Shown: in pieces, positions 8,391 to 18,078 of the stretch
How positions within the stretch are numbered: the first letter of the stretch is position 1
Layout: every line of letters begins with the position of its first letter
Assembly: GCF_028867935.1 (NCBI RefSeq)
Contig: NZ_JAPQNS010000001.1
Location: 806,001-870,000 of the forward strand
DNA: 64,000 bases
Origin: Flavobacterium sp. SUN052
GTDB lineage: Bacteria; Bacteroidota; Bacteroidia; Flavobacteriales; Flavobacteriaceae
Direction: 5' to 3'
Translations under genes and position numbers: made by a program
Notes under the pieces: generated by a model
Database searches by the model: none
What the model was told of the DNA's origin: nothing
Seen by the model: the letters and a program-made list of their open reading frames with translations, nothing else

Positions 8391-11165
8391 ATGACCTTCC
8401 TCTACCGAATTACCTTACTGATTGGACTTAGTTTACTGGTGATTTCCATTGCTTTTGGGCAAAATCAGGCTGATATCCCCATTAGTGGCGATTTCTCGAA
8501 TCTGCGCTTTGAGCAATTCGTACAACGCATTGAAGCCCAGACGCCTTACCGTTTTTACTATACCCCTGCCGACGGTGATAGTATCCGGGTGGATTTGCGT
8601 GTAGAGAAACAACCTGTTCGGGCCATCTTGCAGCAGTTGTTCGAAAATACCCGTTATGCGTTTGCTATTGACCGTCAAAACCGGGTGTACATCACCACCG
8701 ACCGCGTCATTCGCACCGAGTTGCCCGTTGGCTATTTTCGGCGGGGAGGGCCGGGGACATCAGGCACCGACACAACCATGGCTGCTTACCTAACCGACGT
8801 TCGGAAGCAGCGGGTGGAACCGGAGACCAAAACCTACGAAATCGGCAAACGTACCAACCCAATCAGGCCCGGTCGGTCCACCATTGCAGGCTATGTGCGC
8901 AATGCAGCATCGGGTGAGCCCATTGTGGGAGCGGCTGTGTACGTAGAAAATCCACGGATTGGCACGGCCACCGACCAATTTGGGTATTACTCCATCACAC
9001 TTCCCAGGGGCCGCCATGATCTGAAATTGAGAAGCATTGGCCTGAAAGACACACGTCGGCGGATTATTCTGTATAGCGATGACAAGTTCGACATGGAGAT
9101 GGACGATGACGTGATTGCTCTGAAAGAGGTCGTTATTGAAGCCGAAAAAGACAAAAACGTGTCGGGCTTGCAGATGGGGCAGGAGCGAGTCGACATTCGG
9201 AGCATCAAGCAGGTGCCAACTGCCCTTGGTGAAGCTGATTTACTGCGGGTGGTGCAAACCCTGCCCGGTGTGAAAACGGTAGGCGAAAGCTCTACGGGGT
9301 TAAACGTGCGGGGTGGGGCCACCGATCAGAACCTGATTTTGTACAATGATGCGACAATTTACAATTCGTCGCATTTGTTCGGGTTTTTCTCGGCCTTCAA
9401 CCCCGACATGATCAAGAGTGCTGAACTCTATAAAAGTGCCATTCCAGCCCGGTTTGGTGGACGACTATCATCAGTGCTGGACGTGCAAACCCGCGACGGC
9501 AACAAAAAGAAACTGGTCGGATCGGGTGGCATTGGCTTACTCACGGGCCGTCTGACCCTGGAAGGCCCCATCCTGAAAGACAAAACGTCGTTTATTATCG
9601 GGTTGCGATCCACCTATTCCGACTGGTTGCTGAAACAACTTCAGAATGCGTCGTTTCGTAAAAGCGCGGCCCAGTTCTACGATCTCAACGTCCATATCAC
9701 GCACGACTATAACGAGAAAAACACGGTGTATCTGACGGCCTACCAGAGCCGCGACCGGTTTAAGCTCAACAGCGATACGGCTTACCGTTACCAGAACCGC
9801 ACGGCTACCCTGAAATGGAAACACGTGTTCAATAACAAGTTATACAGCGTGTTTACAGGCAGTTATAGCGGATATGAATACGACGTGTCAAGTGAAAAAA
9901 ATCCGGTCAATGCCTATGACCTGAGTTTCGCGATCAATCAATCGCAGGTGAAAGCAGACTTCAACTTTTTCCCCAGTAATCAGCATTCTCTAGACTTCGG
10001 CATCAGCACCACCCATTACCGGATAGCGCCGGGTACATTTGGGCCCAGAGGGTCGGAGTCGCTGATTTTGCCCGATGTGGTTCCTACTGAGCAGGGACTG
10101 GAAAGTGCGGTCTACATCGGCGACCGCTTCGATATCAATTCCCGACTAACCATTAGCGGGGGCCTTCGATATTCGCTTTATTCATACCTGGGACCTAATT
10201 CTGTGTATCAATATGCGCCAGGGCTACCCAGGTCGATCAGCAACATTGTCGATACGGTAGCGTATGGTAAGAACAAGCCCATTGCAACGTATCACGGGCC
10301 GGAGTATCGATTGTCCCTGCGGTATGTATTATCCAGTACGGCCTCGCTGAAGGCAAGTTTCAACCGGACCCGGCAGTATATCCAGATGATCTCGAACACG
10401 ACCGTTATTTCGCCTACCGATATCTGGAAGCTGAGTGATGCCAATATTAAGCCGCAAATTGGCGATCAGTACGCAATTGGCATTTATAAAAACAACCAGA
10501 AAAACACCATTGAAACCTCGGTGGAAGCGTATTACAAAACGATGACCAACCTAATTGATTATCGGAGTGGTGCCTCGCTGATTCTGAATCAACATATCGA
10601 AACCGACGTAGTCAATGCCGAAGGGAAAGCGTACGGAGTTGAGTTTTTGGTAAAAAAACTGACCGGAAAACTGAACGGCTGGCTCAGTTATACGTACGCC
10701 CGAACCCTGTTACGTACTACAGGGACAGGCAGCAGCGAAACGGTGAATCAGGGTAAATACTACCCCAGCAGTTTCGACAAGCCGCACGATGTAACACTGA
10801 TCAGCAACTATAAGATTAACCGCCGGTTCAGCCTGTCGTTCAACTTTACGTACAGTACTGGTCGGCCCATTACTTTACCCGTCAGCAAATACATTCTTGA
10901 TGGGTCACCCCGCCTGTTGTATTCAGAGCGCAATCAGTATCGAATACCCGATTATTATAGAACTGACTTTGCCATGAATATTGAAGGGAACCACAAGGTC
11001 AAAAAGCTGGCTCATAGTTCGTGGACAATCGCCGTTTATAATTTGCTGGGCCGACGCAATGCCTATTCGGTGTATTTTAAATCGGAGAACGGAAAAATCA
11101 ATGGGTATCAGCTATCCATTTTCGGTCAGCCCATTCCGTCAGTGACGTATAATTTCAGATTCTGA
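8391..11165 (+). CDS. TonB-dependent receptor with STN and carboxypeptidase-regulatory-like domains
   Basis: 924 residues from the ATG at 8391, which begins the signal peptide MTFLYRITLLIGLSLLVISIAFGQ; the in-frame start at 8361 would add ten residues before it. Residues ~28-110 are an STN (secretin/TonB N-terminal) domain, followed by a linker and a carboxypeptidase-regulatory-like domain (IAGYVRNAASGEPIVGAAVY). A plug domain follows (LPGVKTVGESSTGLNVRGG), then a long beta-barrel ending in aromatic VTYNFRF. STN domains usually mean contact with an anti-sigma factor, but no FecI/FecR pair lies in the window. There is no SusD partner; the next gene is a DUF4249 lipoprotein, a common companion of such receptors. 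Substrate unknown. Confidence 0.92.
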   Translation: MTFLYRITLLIGLSLLVISIAFGQNQADIPISGDFSNLRFEQFVQRIEAQTPYRFYYTPADGDSIRVDLRVEKQPVRAILQQLFENTRYAFAIDRQNRVYITTDRVIRTELPVGYFRRGGPGTSGTDTTMAAYLTDVRKQRVEPETKTYEIGKRTNPIRPGRSTIAGYVRNAASGEPIVGAAVYVENPRIGTATDQFGYYSITLPRGRHDLKLRSIGLKDTRRRIILYSDDKFDMEMDDDVIALKEVVIEAEKDKNVSGLQMGQERVDIRSIKQVPTALGEADLLRVVQTLPGVKTVGESSTGLNVRGGATDQNLILYNDATIYNSSHLFGFFSAFNPDMIKSAELYKSAIPARFGGRLSSVLDVQTRDGNKKKLVGSGGIGLLTGRLTLEGPILKDKTSFIIGLRSTYSDWLLKQLQNASFRKSAAQFYDLNVHITHDYNEKNTVYLTAYQSRDRFKLNSDTAYRYQNRTATLKWKHVFNNKLYSVFTGSYSGYEYDVSSEKNPVNAYDLSFAINQSQVKADFNFFPSNQHSLDFGISTTHYRIAPGTFGPRGSESLILPDVVPTEQGLESAVYIGDRFDINSRLTISGGLRYSLYSYLGPNSVYQYAPGLPRSISNIVDTVAYGKNKPIATYHGPEYRLSLRYVLSSTASLKASFNRTRQYIQMISNTTVISPTDIWKLSDANIKPQIGDQYAIGIYKNNQKNTIETSVEAYYKTMTNLIDYRSGASLILNQHIETDVVNAEGKAYGVEFLVKKLTGKLNGWLSYTYARTLLRTTGTGSSETVNQGKYYPSSFDKPHDVTLISNYKINRRFSLSFNFTYSTGRPITLPVSKYILDGSPRLLYSERNQYRIPDYYRTDFAMNIEGNHKVKKLAHSSWTIAVYNLLGRRNAYSVYFKSENGKINGYQLSIFGQPIPSVTYNFRF

Positions 11166-11271
11166 TTTGATGATTATTGGAACGCGGATGTTATCGCACC
11201 GGCGGACCGGGATTGAACGGATTTGCACAGATTTCTTTTTGGCAATATTGAACTTTTAAATTAAATGGCCC

Positions 11272-11341
11272 TGCCCCTAAATCCCCTGAAGGGGACTTAA
11301 TCCGTGAATAAGCTAAGTCCCCTTCAGGGGATTTAGGGGCA
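11272..11341. repeat. Perfect 28-bp inverted repeat with internal palindromes
   Basis: Arms 11272-11299 and 11314-11341 are exact reverse complements around a 14-nt loop. Each arm contains the smaller palindrome TCCCCTGAAGGGGA. It lies between the TonB receptor gene and the DUF4249 gene. It looks like a dispersed intergenic hairpin element rather than a terminator, because no T run follows. It could still affect differential expression of the two genes. Confidence 0.8.
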
Positions 11342-11366
11342 GATCAGACAGCCATAACAACCAGAA

Positions 11367-12482
11367 ATGATTATAAAAATAAAGTATCTCACCTTCTCTC
11401 TGCTCCTGCTGCTAGCCAGTTGTGTTGATCCGTATCGACCACCCGAGATTGCCGAACCCGACAGCTATCTGGTTGTAAACGGCTACTTTAATAGTGCGCC
11501 GGGCACCACAACTACTATTCAGTTGGCCCGCACCCAGAACCTGGCCGATAAGAAAACGCCGGTCGCTGAAACAAAAGCGCAGGTAAGTATCGAGAGTAAA
11601 AACAAAGTGATATACGCGCTTAAAGAAGGTACAGGGGGGGCCTATACACTGTCGGGTGTGACGCCACAAGTGGGCGAAACGTACCGGTTGCACATACGGA
11701 CGGCCAAAGGTGGAGATTACTACTCGGAGTATGTGCCGGTGGTTGCTACGCCCCCCGTTGACAGCGTTAGCTGGCGTGTAGAAAACGACGGCGTTCAAAT
11801 CAACGTGAATACTCACGATCCTAAAAACAATACCCGCTATTATCGCTGGGAATTTGAGAGCACATTTGAGTACACAGCTCCTTTTTTCTCGTCGTATGAG
11901 GTAAAGAGTAATCAGATTATCAACCGTAACCCAAGTGTTTATCGCTGTTGGGGAAACGAAAACTCTGCCAATATCATGACGTTCTCAACTACACGATTGA
12001 GCAAAGATGTGGTCAGTCAGTTCCCGATAGCCTTTATTCCGGGCAACTCATTTAAGCTGAGTGTAAAATATAGTATTCTGGTGAAGCAGATCGCCTTAAC
12101 ACAGTCTGGGTTTGACTACTACGACCAACTGGCCCGAATCACCCAGAATATCGGCTCTATTTTTGATCCGCAGCCTTCGCAGATCACCGGAAACATTCAG
12201 TCGCCCACTAACCCAAACGATCTGGTACTCGGTTTCTTTCGGGTGGGAACAGTTGAAACGAAGCGAATATTTATTAATAGTAGAGATTTGCCAAACTGGC
12301 CAAACTATCCGAATACATCACTCTGCCAAGTCGATACGCTGACCACTGCCGACGTGCTTAAATACCAGCCCTCTATCATCACTTATGATTTAGAATTGAT
12401 GAAATACCTAACGACCTCGCTAGACTGTGTTGATTGCCGGACCAAAGGAGGAGTCATTCAACGACCAAGCTTCTGGGAGTAA
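11367..12482 (+). CDS. DUF4249 family outer-membrane lipoprotein
   Basis: 371 residues with a lipoprotein signal (LLLLLASCVDPYRPP; lipobox LASC). The segment PEIAEPDSYLVVNGYFNSAPG followed by TTIQLARTQNL is the hallmark start of DUF4249, a Bacteroidota family usually encoded beside TonB-dependent receptors. Its biochemical function is not established; a surface-exposed partner of the receptor is an inference from context. Later cysteines (CWGNENS, CQVDT, LDCVDCR) may form disulfides. The next gene starts 1 nt after the stop, so the two are translationally close. Confidence 0.88.
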   Translation: MIIKIKYLTFSLLLLLASCVDPYRPPEIAEPDSYLVVNGYFNSAPGTTTTIQLARTQNLADKKTPVAETKAQVSIESKNKVIYALKEGTGGAYTLSGVTPQVGETYRLHIRTAKGGDYYSEYVPVVATPPVDSVSWRVENDGVQINVNTHDPKNNTRYYRWEFESTFEYTAPFFSSYEVKSNQIINRNPSVYRCWGNENSANIMTFSTTRLSKDVVSQFPIAFIPGNSFKLSVKYSILVKQIALTQSGFDYYDQLARITQNIGSIFDPQPSQITGNIQSPTNPNDLVLGFFRVGTVETKRIFINSRDLPNWPNYPNTSLCQVDTLTTADVLKYQPSIITYDLELMKYLTTSLDCVDCRTKGGVIQRPSFWE

Positions 12483-12483
12483 T

Positions 12484-14964
12484 ATGCGCCAAAATAACTT
12501 ACTTCTGACTGTACATATTCTGGCGATTGGCCTGCTGATTACTAGCCACTTTACAGTGTTAGGTCAACAAACAGTTTCGGTTAATTCCTTAGTGCAATTA
12601 TTTGATCAGTACCGTAGGCAGGCGCTCACTGAAAAACTGTTTGTCCATACTGATCAGTCGTTTTACCTTACTGGCGAAACCATGTGGTTTAAAGCGTACT
12701 ACGTTGATGGTACGTTTCACCGGTCCCTGGATCTAAGCAAAGTGGCGTATGTCGAACTGCTCGACAAAGACCAGAAGTCGGTGCTACAAACCAAAATTGC
12801 GCTCACGTCGGGCGGTGGCAGTGGTAACCTGTTTTTGCCCGCTTCGCTGAATGCGGGCACCTATCTCATGCGGGCGTATACCAATTGGATGAAGAACTTC
12901 AGTGCCGACTTTTTCTTTGAAAAAACGATCACTATTGTCAATCCATTTAAGCCGCTCAACTTGCCGCTGCTAAAAGAAACACCCGACTACGACGTACAGT
13001 TTTTTCCCGAAGGTGGTCAGCTCGTGCGGGGGCTCTCGGGGAGGATAGCGTTTAAAGTGGTCGATGCATCGGGTAGGGGAGTTGCTGTTCGGGGAGCGGT
13101 GCTGAACGGGCAGAACGATACGCTGACGACCTTCAAAGCTCACAAATTTGGGATGGGCACGTTTACGCTGACCCCGTCGGAAGGTGCTTACCGAGTGCTA
13201 TTAATTGACGGCAAAGGTCGGCAGTTAAGTCAGCCGTTGCCTGCCATTCAGGCACAGGGCTATACTATGCATGTGGAGGATGCTACTGCCGAACAGTTGA
13301 AAGTTACTGTGGCCACCAAAGCTGCCACTGCGTCAGGCGTGTATTTGTTTGCCCACACCCGCCAGGACATCAAAGTGGCCGAACAGAAATCCATTGGAAA
13401 TGACCAAACGGCCATTTTTTTAGTCAACAAGAAACAGCTGGGTGACGGTATTTCGCACCTGACCGTTTTCAACGAGCAGCAGCAGCCTGTTTGTGAACGG
13501 CTGTATTTCAAGCGTCCGGCCCGCCAACTGGCACTTGCCTTGAAGCCCAACCAGTCGCAGTTTTCTCCCCGAACAACGGTTAAACTGGATGTTGCAGTCA
13601 ATGGGCTGAGTACACCTAAGACAAATTCAGCTGCTCTGTCGATGGCCGTGTATCGGGTCGATTCGTTGGGGGCTGTGGATTCAGGTAATATACTGAGTTA
13701 TTTATGGATGACCTCGGACCTGAGCGGTGCCATCGAATCGCCTGAATATTATCTTCAGTCAGACAGTGGGGGCAGGGTAAACGCTGAAGTCGAACAGGCC
13801 ACCGATAACCTGATGATGACCCACGGTTGGCGACGGTTTCGTTGGGATGAGGTATTAAGTTCGGCCGGCACTGGAAACTCACCAGTCAATAGCCAGAAAC
13901 GACGAAATGCCTTCATTGCTGAGCACAACGGATTGATTGTCGAAGGTACCGTGACAGACCCGGCCACGGGCGCGCCGGTTCCTGAAATTATGACCTTGTT
14001 GTCGGCACCGGGCAAACCCGTTCGTTTGTATGCGTCGAGAAGCGATAAGGCGGGTAAAATTCGGTTCGAGATGCCTGACTTCTACGGAGCCAGAAGCGTG
14101 ATTGTGCAGACGAATCCCGAAGACAGTCTGTACCGAGTAACCATCAATAGCCCATTTTCGGAGTCATTGTCGTCAACGCGCCTGCCTGATTGCAAGGGAT
14201 GTGGCTTATCGACCGCCGAATTTTCTTTGGAGGAGTCGCAGGCTGACCAACTGCTCGATCGCAGTGTATCCATGCAGGTACAATCGAGTTTTTCGGGCAG
14301 TGTAGCTAATAAATATCGCTACCCCGTGGTCGATAGCACGGCTTTTTACGGGAAGCCTACCGAAACGTATATGCTCGATACCTACACCCGGTTTCCGAGG
14401 ATGGAAGAGGTGCTACGCGAGTACGTTCCAGGTGTAATGCCCCGAAAGCGGCAGGGACATTTTAGGTTGTTTGTTCCTAATTCACCCTACAGCACATTGT
14501 TTGACTCGCCCTCGCTGGTATTGCTGGATGGCGTACCGATTTTCGATATGGATAAAATTATTGAGTTTAGCCCGTTGAAAGTTAAACAGTTAGATGTTAT
14601 TACAAATCAGTATTTCATTGGTCCCGCCTTATTTACAGGAGTTATTAGTTTTATGACCTACAAAGGCGATCTGGCCGGTTTTCCGCTCGACAGTCGGCTT
14701 GTGAAACTGGAATATGATGGATTACAGGTACAACGAGAATTTTATGTTCCCCGCCATTCGGCAGCGACCAGCCGACTACCTGATGCCCGGACGCTGCTGT
14801 ACTGGAATGCTGATCTGAAGACGGATGCACAGGGTAAAGTTCAGGTCGAGTTTCCAACATCTGACCAGCTTGGTACGTTTGTGATAGATGTAAATGGTCT
14901 CACTCCCGACGGGGTATCGGGTAGTCAGCGGATGCTATTCGAGGTGAAAAGCACCGTGAAATAA
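12484..14964 (+). CDS. MG2-domain protein with TonB plug-like segment
   Basis: 826 residues from 12484, where a signal peptide begins (MRQNNLLLTVHILAIGLLITSHFTVLGQ); the in-frame upstream start at 12427 overlaps the previous gene. Residues ~50-150 match an alpha-2-macroglobulin MG2 domain (EKLFVHTDQSFYLTGETMWF, then LNAGTYLMRAYTNWM). Other beta-sandwich domains follow, including a carboxypeptidase-regulatory-like one (VEGTVTDPATGAPVPEIMTL). Near residue 680, LVLLDGVPIFDMDKI plus VKQLDVITNQYFIGPALFTG resembles a TonB-receptor plug, but no barrel follows. No thioester motif was seen. Probably a periplasmic or outer-membrane accessory factor of the preceding receptor/DUF4249 pair; the mechanism is unknown. 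Confidence 0.82.
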   Translation: MRQNNLLLTVHILAIGLLITSHFTVLGQQTVSVNSLVQLFDQYRRQALTEKLFVHTDQSFYLTGETMWFKAYYVDGTFHRSLDLSKVAYVELLDKDQKSVLQTKIALTSGGGSGNLFLPASLNAGTYLMRAYTNWMKNFSADFFFEKTITIVNPFKPLNLPLLKETPDYDVQFFPEGGQLVRGLSGRIAFKVVDASGRGVAVRGAVLNGQNDTLTTFKAHKFGMGTFTLTPSEGAYRVLLIDGKGRQLSQPLPAIQAQGYTMHVEDATAEQLKVTVATKAATASGVYLFAHTRQDIKVAEQKSIGNDQTAIFLVNKKQLGDGISHLTVFNEQQQPVCERLYFKRPARQLALALKPNQSQFSPRTTVKLDVAVNGLSTPKTNSAALSMAVYRVDSLGAVDSGNILSYLWMTSDLSGAIESPEYYLQSDSGGRVNAEVEQATDNLMMTHGWRRFRWDEVLSSAGTGNSPVNSQKRRNAFIAEHNGLIVEGTVTDPATGAPVPEIMTLLSAPGKPVRLYASRSDKAGKIRFEMPDFYGARSVIVQTNPEDSLYRVTINSPFSESLSSTRLPDCKGCGLSTAEFSLEESQADQLLDRSVSMQVQSSFSGSVANKYRYPVVDSTAFYGKPTETYMLDTYTRFPRMEEVLREYVPGVMPRKRQGHFRLFVPNSPYSTLFDSPSLVLLDGVPIFDMDKIIEFSPLKVKQLDVITNQYFIGPALFTGVISFMTYKGDLAGFPLDSRLVKLEYDGLQVQREFYVPRHSAATSRLPDARTLLYWNADLKTDAQGKVQVEFPTSDQLGTFVIDVNGLTPDGVSGSQRMLFEVKSTVK

Positions 14965-14975
14965 CCCACTCAGCA

Positions 14976-15860
14976 ATGACATTCATAAATAACCTGAAAC
15001 AGCTTTTTGGCCTGGGAGCGCCACCTACTGAAACCAAGCTGGTACATGAACCCACGCCCACTCCGGTTGCCAGTAAGCCTGTTCCGGCTCCGTCGGGAAT
15101 GCCATCTACTCCAAAGCAGCGGGAAAAAATTATCCGGTTTGTGGTCGAAAAACTGTCCGCCTACAGCAGCGAAACGGAAGCACTACCCACTGGCCTGGTG
15201 CTATGGATACGCTGCGATGATGCCGCCGATAAAGACCGGATGGATGTTGCCCTGTATGCTAGTCAGCCGGGGCATTTTCAGCAGGAACTCAGCCGACATC
15301 TGGCTGATCACTATATCCGGCTGGCACCTGATTGGAGATTCAGCTGGCGGTTTGTGCCCGACGAACTACCAGCCAGTTGTACGTACCAATGGGGGAATCT
15401 GGGTCTCGAAGTAGTCCGACCATCCATCGAGAAACCGCTTCAGGTACGGATACGAGCGCTAACTGGCCAAACGGTTGAAGCGAGTTACCTGCTTGATCCT
15501 ACTACCCAGACTGAATTCCGTGTTGGCCGTGGACAAATGGTACAAACAGCTTCAGGTCGCGTTAGAACCAACGACATTGCCTTTATTGATGCCGACGAGC
15601 CTGGTTTCGATGCCATGCGAGGTGAGCCTAACCTGAGCGTGAGTCGTCAGCACGCAACCATCCGCTACGATGCCGATAAACGCCGTTACTGCCTCATGGC
15701 TGACGCTGGTGGTCTGCCTGCCAACGGCAACAAAACCAAAATCCTACGCACAAACGACACCATCGAACGCGCCGACCTTCCCGGTGTTGGCTACGTATTG
15801 ACCCCCGGCGACCAGATCGAACTGGGTGGCGAAGCTAAACTGCTGCTGGAGCTGGTGTAG
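14976..15860 (+). CDS. FHA-domain protein
   Basis: 294 residues, cytoplasmic (no signal peptide). The C-terminal ~120 residues form a forkhead-associated domain: FRVGRGQ, a Ser-rich SVSRQHATIRYD segment with the conserved S-x-x-H, then NGNKTKILR and a final LTPGDQIELGGEAKLLLEL. FHA domains bind phosphothreonine peptides. The N-terminal half (Pro-rich linker, then VDVALYASQPGHFQQELSRHL and RFVPDELP) I do not recognise. It starts 11 nt after the MG2 protein, so it may be co-transcribed, which is odd for a cytoplasmic protein beside outer-membrane genes. No Ser/Thr kinase is visible in the window. Confidence 0.83.
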   Translation: MTFINNLKQLFGLGAPPTETKLVHEPTPTPVASKPVPAPSGMPSTPKQREKIIRFVVEKLSAYSSETEALPTGLVLWIRCDDAADKDRMDVALYASQPGHFQQELSRHLADHYIRLAPDWRFSWRFVPDELPASCTYQWGNLGLEVVRPSIEKPLQVRIRALTGQTVEASYLLDPTTQTEFRVGRGQMVQTASGRVRTNDIAFIDADEPGFDAMRGEPNLSVSRQHATIRYDADKRRYCLMADAGGLPANGNKTKILRTNDTIERADLPGVGYVLTPGDQIELGGEAKLLLELV

Positions 15861-15874
15861 GAAGGGAAACAAAC

Positions 15875-17179
15875 TCAATTATCCACATCTTTAACAGTAG
15901 GTCGGGAATCGTTCTGCCGCTTTTCGTAAGTGACCTTGAACCTACTCAAATTGGGAGTGTGAGCCCGTTTGCGCTTTTGTTCATACGCATGTATCGTTTG
16001 GCCTAGCCGGTACAGGAACGGGTGCCCCACCGATTCGTATTCGTACTTGTTGTCGTTCAGAATACCGTCTTTGTTCACGTAGATGGTTGCGCTTAGCATG
16101 TACTCGATCTTGGTATCAAAATCCACCACATACGAGGCATCAGTCAGGAAGCCGTAAGCCCAGCCAACTTTATTGAATACCCGAACGCCCGCTGGTAATT
16201 GGTGGTGCAGATTATCTTGAAAGAAAAACTTCACAAAACTGTCGTAGTACTGTGTTCCGTCGTATTTGGGGTAGTTGGTTTCGCCGGGAAACTGCGACAG
16301 ATACTGGTACAGAAAGGTATAGTCGGTCTCTGTGAGGTCAAAGCGCTGTTTGGCGGGTACCGACAGCGGAAACATCACCGACTGAAGCATCTGGTGCAGT
16401 GATTCGAGGGGTAGTTTATTGTGCGTTGTAAAGTCAAATGGCTGATTGATCAGGCTGTCTTTGGCAGTGAGGTAGCCTCGCCCGATTCGGGCAGTACGAC
16501 GAAAATCGAACGGATCGGGGTTGTGAGCAGGCGGTTGGGCATGCAGCACACTGCCATCTTCCCGAAGAAATCGAATCGGATTTGTATAGCGATTTTCATC
16601 GGCCGTCATGCGCACGAATCGCCGGGTAATGCGGGTGTCGGCATACCCTTTTGCGTGTAATGACCGGTTAATTGCCTGTTGCCCGACAAACTCATACATC
16701 CGGCTATAGGGGTCATTCTCACTCACCAGAAAGGCTTTTTTGATCAGGTGATCCACCGATGGAAACCCGTTTTGGGCAGTTGGGTCAACCCATTCTTTGG
16801 TCTGGCCACTGTGGGCGCTGTCGAACTGCATGCGGGTGAATCGGTTCACGCCCGGTTTATTCAGAGTATTCAGTTTCTCAAGAGATAACAGAGCAAGGGG
16901 AAGCTTTACCGTCGAAGCTGGATTAAAATATTCGGTGCTGTCAACCCGAAACCGGTAGTGCGTAAAAGTGGGGTTGTTTTTTCGGTCGCGGTCAATTTGA
17001 GTGTATATAATCTGGAGCCGGTAGGTTTCCGGGTGTCGTATTACTTCCTGAAAAATTGGGTTCGACTGGCTGGCAAAGAGTTTAACCAGTATTGAGTCTG
17101 TTCGGGGTTGAGCGTGGCTCTGGGAAACAAAAATCCCTGCGGCTATAAAACCTACGATCCATTTTAGTGTTGGTAGCAT
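15875..17179 (-). CDS. Serine hydrolase of the class A beta-lactamase-like family
   Basis: 434 residues from the ATG at 17179, which opens a signal peptide ending SQSHAQ; the longer in-frame start at 17218 adds residues that spoil it. Active-site-like motifs are in order: S89-T-V-K92 (SxxK, in FNPASTVKLPLA), SEND (SDN equivalent) and KVGWAYGF (KTG equivalent). That set fits class A beta-lactamase-related hydrolases. The protein is longer than the ~290 residues of true class A enzymes, and I see no ExxxN omega-loop motif, so drug resistance should not be assumed. A periplasmic peptidoglycan or ester hydrolase role is possible. Convergent with the FHA gene across 14 nt. Confidence 0.8.
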   Translation of the reverse strand: MLPTLKWIVGFIAAGIFVSQSHAQPRTDSILVKLFASQSNPIFQEVIRHPETYRLQIIYTQIDRDRKNNPTFTHYRFRVDSTEYFNPASTVKLPLALLSLEKLNTLNKPGVNRFTRMQFDSAHSGQTKEWVDPTAQNGFPSVDHLIKKAFLVSENDPYSRMYEFVGQQAINRSLHAKGYADTRITRRFVRMTADENRYTNPIRFLREDGSVLHAQPPAHNPDPFDFRRTARIGRGYLTAKDSLINQPFDFTTHNKLPLESLHQMLQSVMFPLSVPAKQRFDLTETDYTFLYQYLSQFPGETNYPKYDGTQYYDSFVKFFFQDNLHHQLPAGVRVFNKVGWAYGFLTDASYVVDFDTKIEYMLSATIYVNKDGILNDNKYEYESVGHPFLYRLGQTIHAYEQKRKRAHTPNLSRFKVTYEKRQNDSRPTVKDVDN

Positions 17180-17331
17180 GGGGTGAAGATGGTGAAGAAG
17201 CAGAGAATAATCAAGCATGTTCTGACGGGGCCAGACTTGAGAAGATCCTATACTTCACCCATCTCACTTCTTAATTTTCGTTAATTAACCCCCAATTGTT
17301 CATTTTTGCGGCCACCTTTACCGTTACACTC

Positions 17332-18078
17332 ATGAACGTTGCTATCGACTGGGGAAATTCCTCGCTCAAAGTAGGCTGGTTCGATGGTTCAGCACTGATC
17401 GAGACCGGACAGTTTACAACCATTACTGAGTTGGCTCACGCTCTGGCCCAACAACCCGCCGAGCGTGGGATTGTGTCATCGACAAGTCAGCCCGCCGATG
17501 TGCTGGAGAGTCAGCTGGCCGAACTTGGGGTTGGCTCCTCGGTAACTCGCTGGATGTTTTTGAATGGACAAACGCCCGTTCCGATTCAGAAGGAGTACGA
17601 CACCCCTCATACGCTGGGGGCCGACCGCGTAGCCGCAGCCGTGGGTGCCCAGTTTTTATATCCGGGTGAGCATTGCCTGATTCTGGATCTGGGTACGTGC
17701 ATCACCGCCGACTGGCTCGATGGAACGGGTGTGTTTAAAGGAGGATTGATTTCGCCGGGGGTACGAATGCGATTACGGGCCATGCATGAGTTTACAGCTC
17801 GTTTGCCATTGCTGGAAATAAACCGGGACAATCTACCTGACTGGCCCCGACTTGATGCCCGCAATACGCGCGATGCCATGCTCAGTGGAACTATGAATGG
17901 AATGCGGCTTGAACTCGATGGGATCATTGCTGAATACCGCCAGCAATACCCCGATAGTCGGGTGCTGGTGTGTGGGGGGGACGGCCCTTTGTTTGAAAGT
18001 CGTCTGAAACCCCCGATATTTGCAGTGCCGCCGTTAGTGCTGTGGGGATTGAACCGAATATTACACTATAATGTCTAA
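17332..18078 (+). CDS. coaX: Type III pantothenate kinase
   Basis: CoaX phosphorylates pantothenate, the first step of coenzyme A synthesis, in the cytoplasm and needs a monovalent cation. The ATG at 17332 starts directly at the phosphate-binding motif MNVAIDWGNSSLKVGW; the in-frame start at 17296 would add 12 residues not expected in the family. THTLGADRVAA-like (TPHTLGADRVAA), LDLGTCITADWLD and GGLISPGVRMRLRAMHEFTARLP are family signatures. 248 residues is the usual size. The stop overlaps the next start by 8 nt (ATGTCTAA context), so it is translationally coupled with the outer-membrane protein gene. Confidence 0.96.
   Translation: MNVAIDWGNSSLKVGWFDGSALIETGQFTTITELAHALAQQPAERGIVSSTSQPADVLESQLAELGVGSSVTRWMFLNGQTPVPIQKEYDTPHTLGADRVAAAVGAQFLYPGEHCLILDLGTCITADWLDGTGVFKGGLISPGVRMRLRAMHEFTARLPLLEINRDNLPDWPRLDARNTRDAMLSGTMNGMRLELDGIIAEYRQQYPDSRVLVCGGDGPLFESRLKPPIFAVPPLVLWGLNRILHYNV

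Noticed and set aside
15875..17179. Antibiotic-resistance class A beta-lactamase
   Set aside because: The SxxK, SEN and KVG motifs fit the fold, but the length and lack of a visible ExxxN omega-loop motif do not support true beta-lactamase activity.
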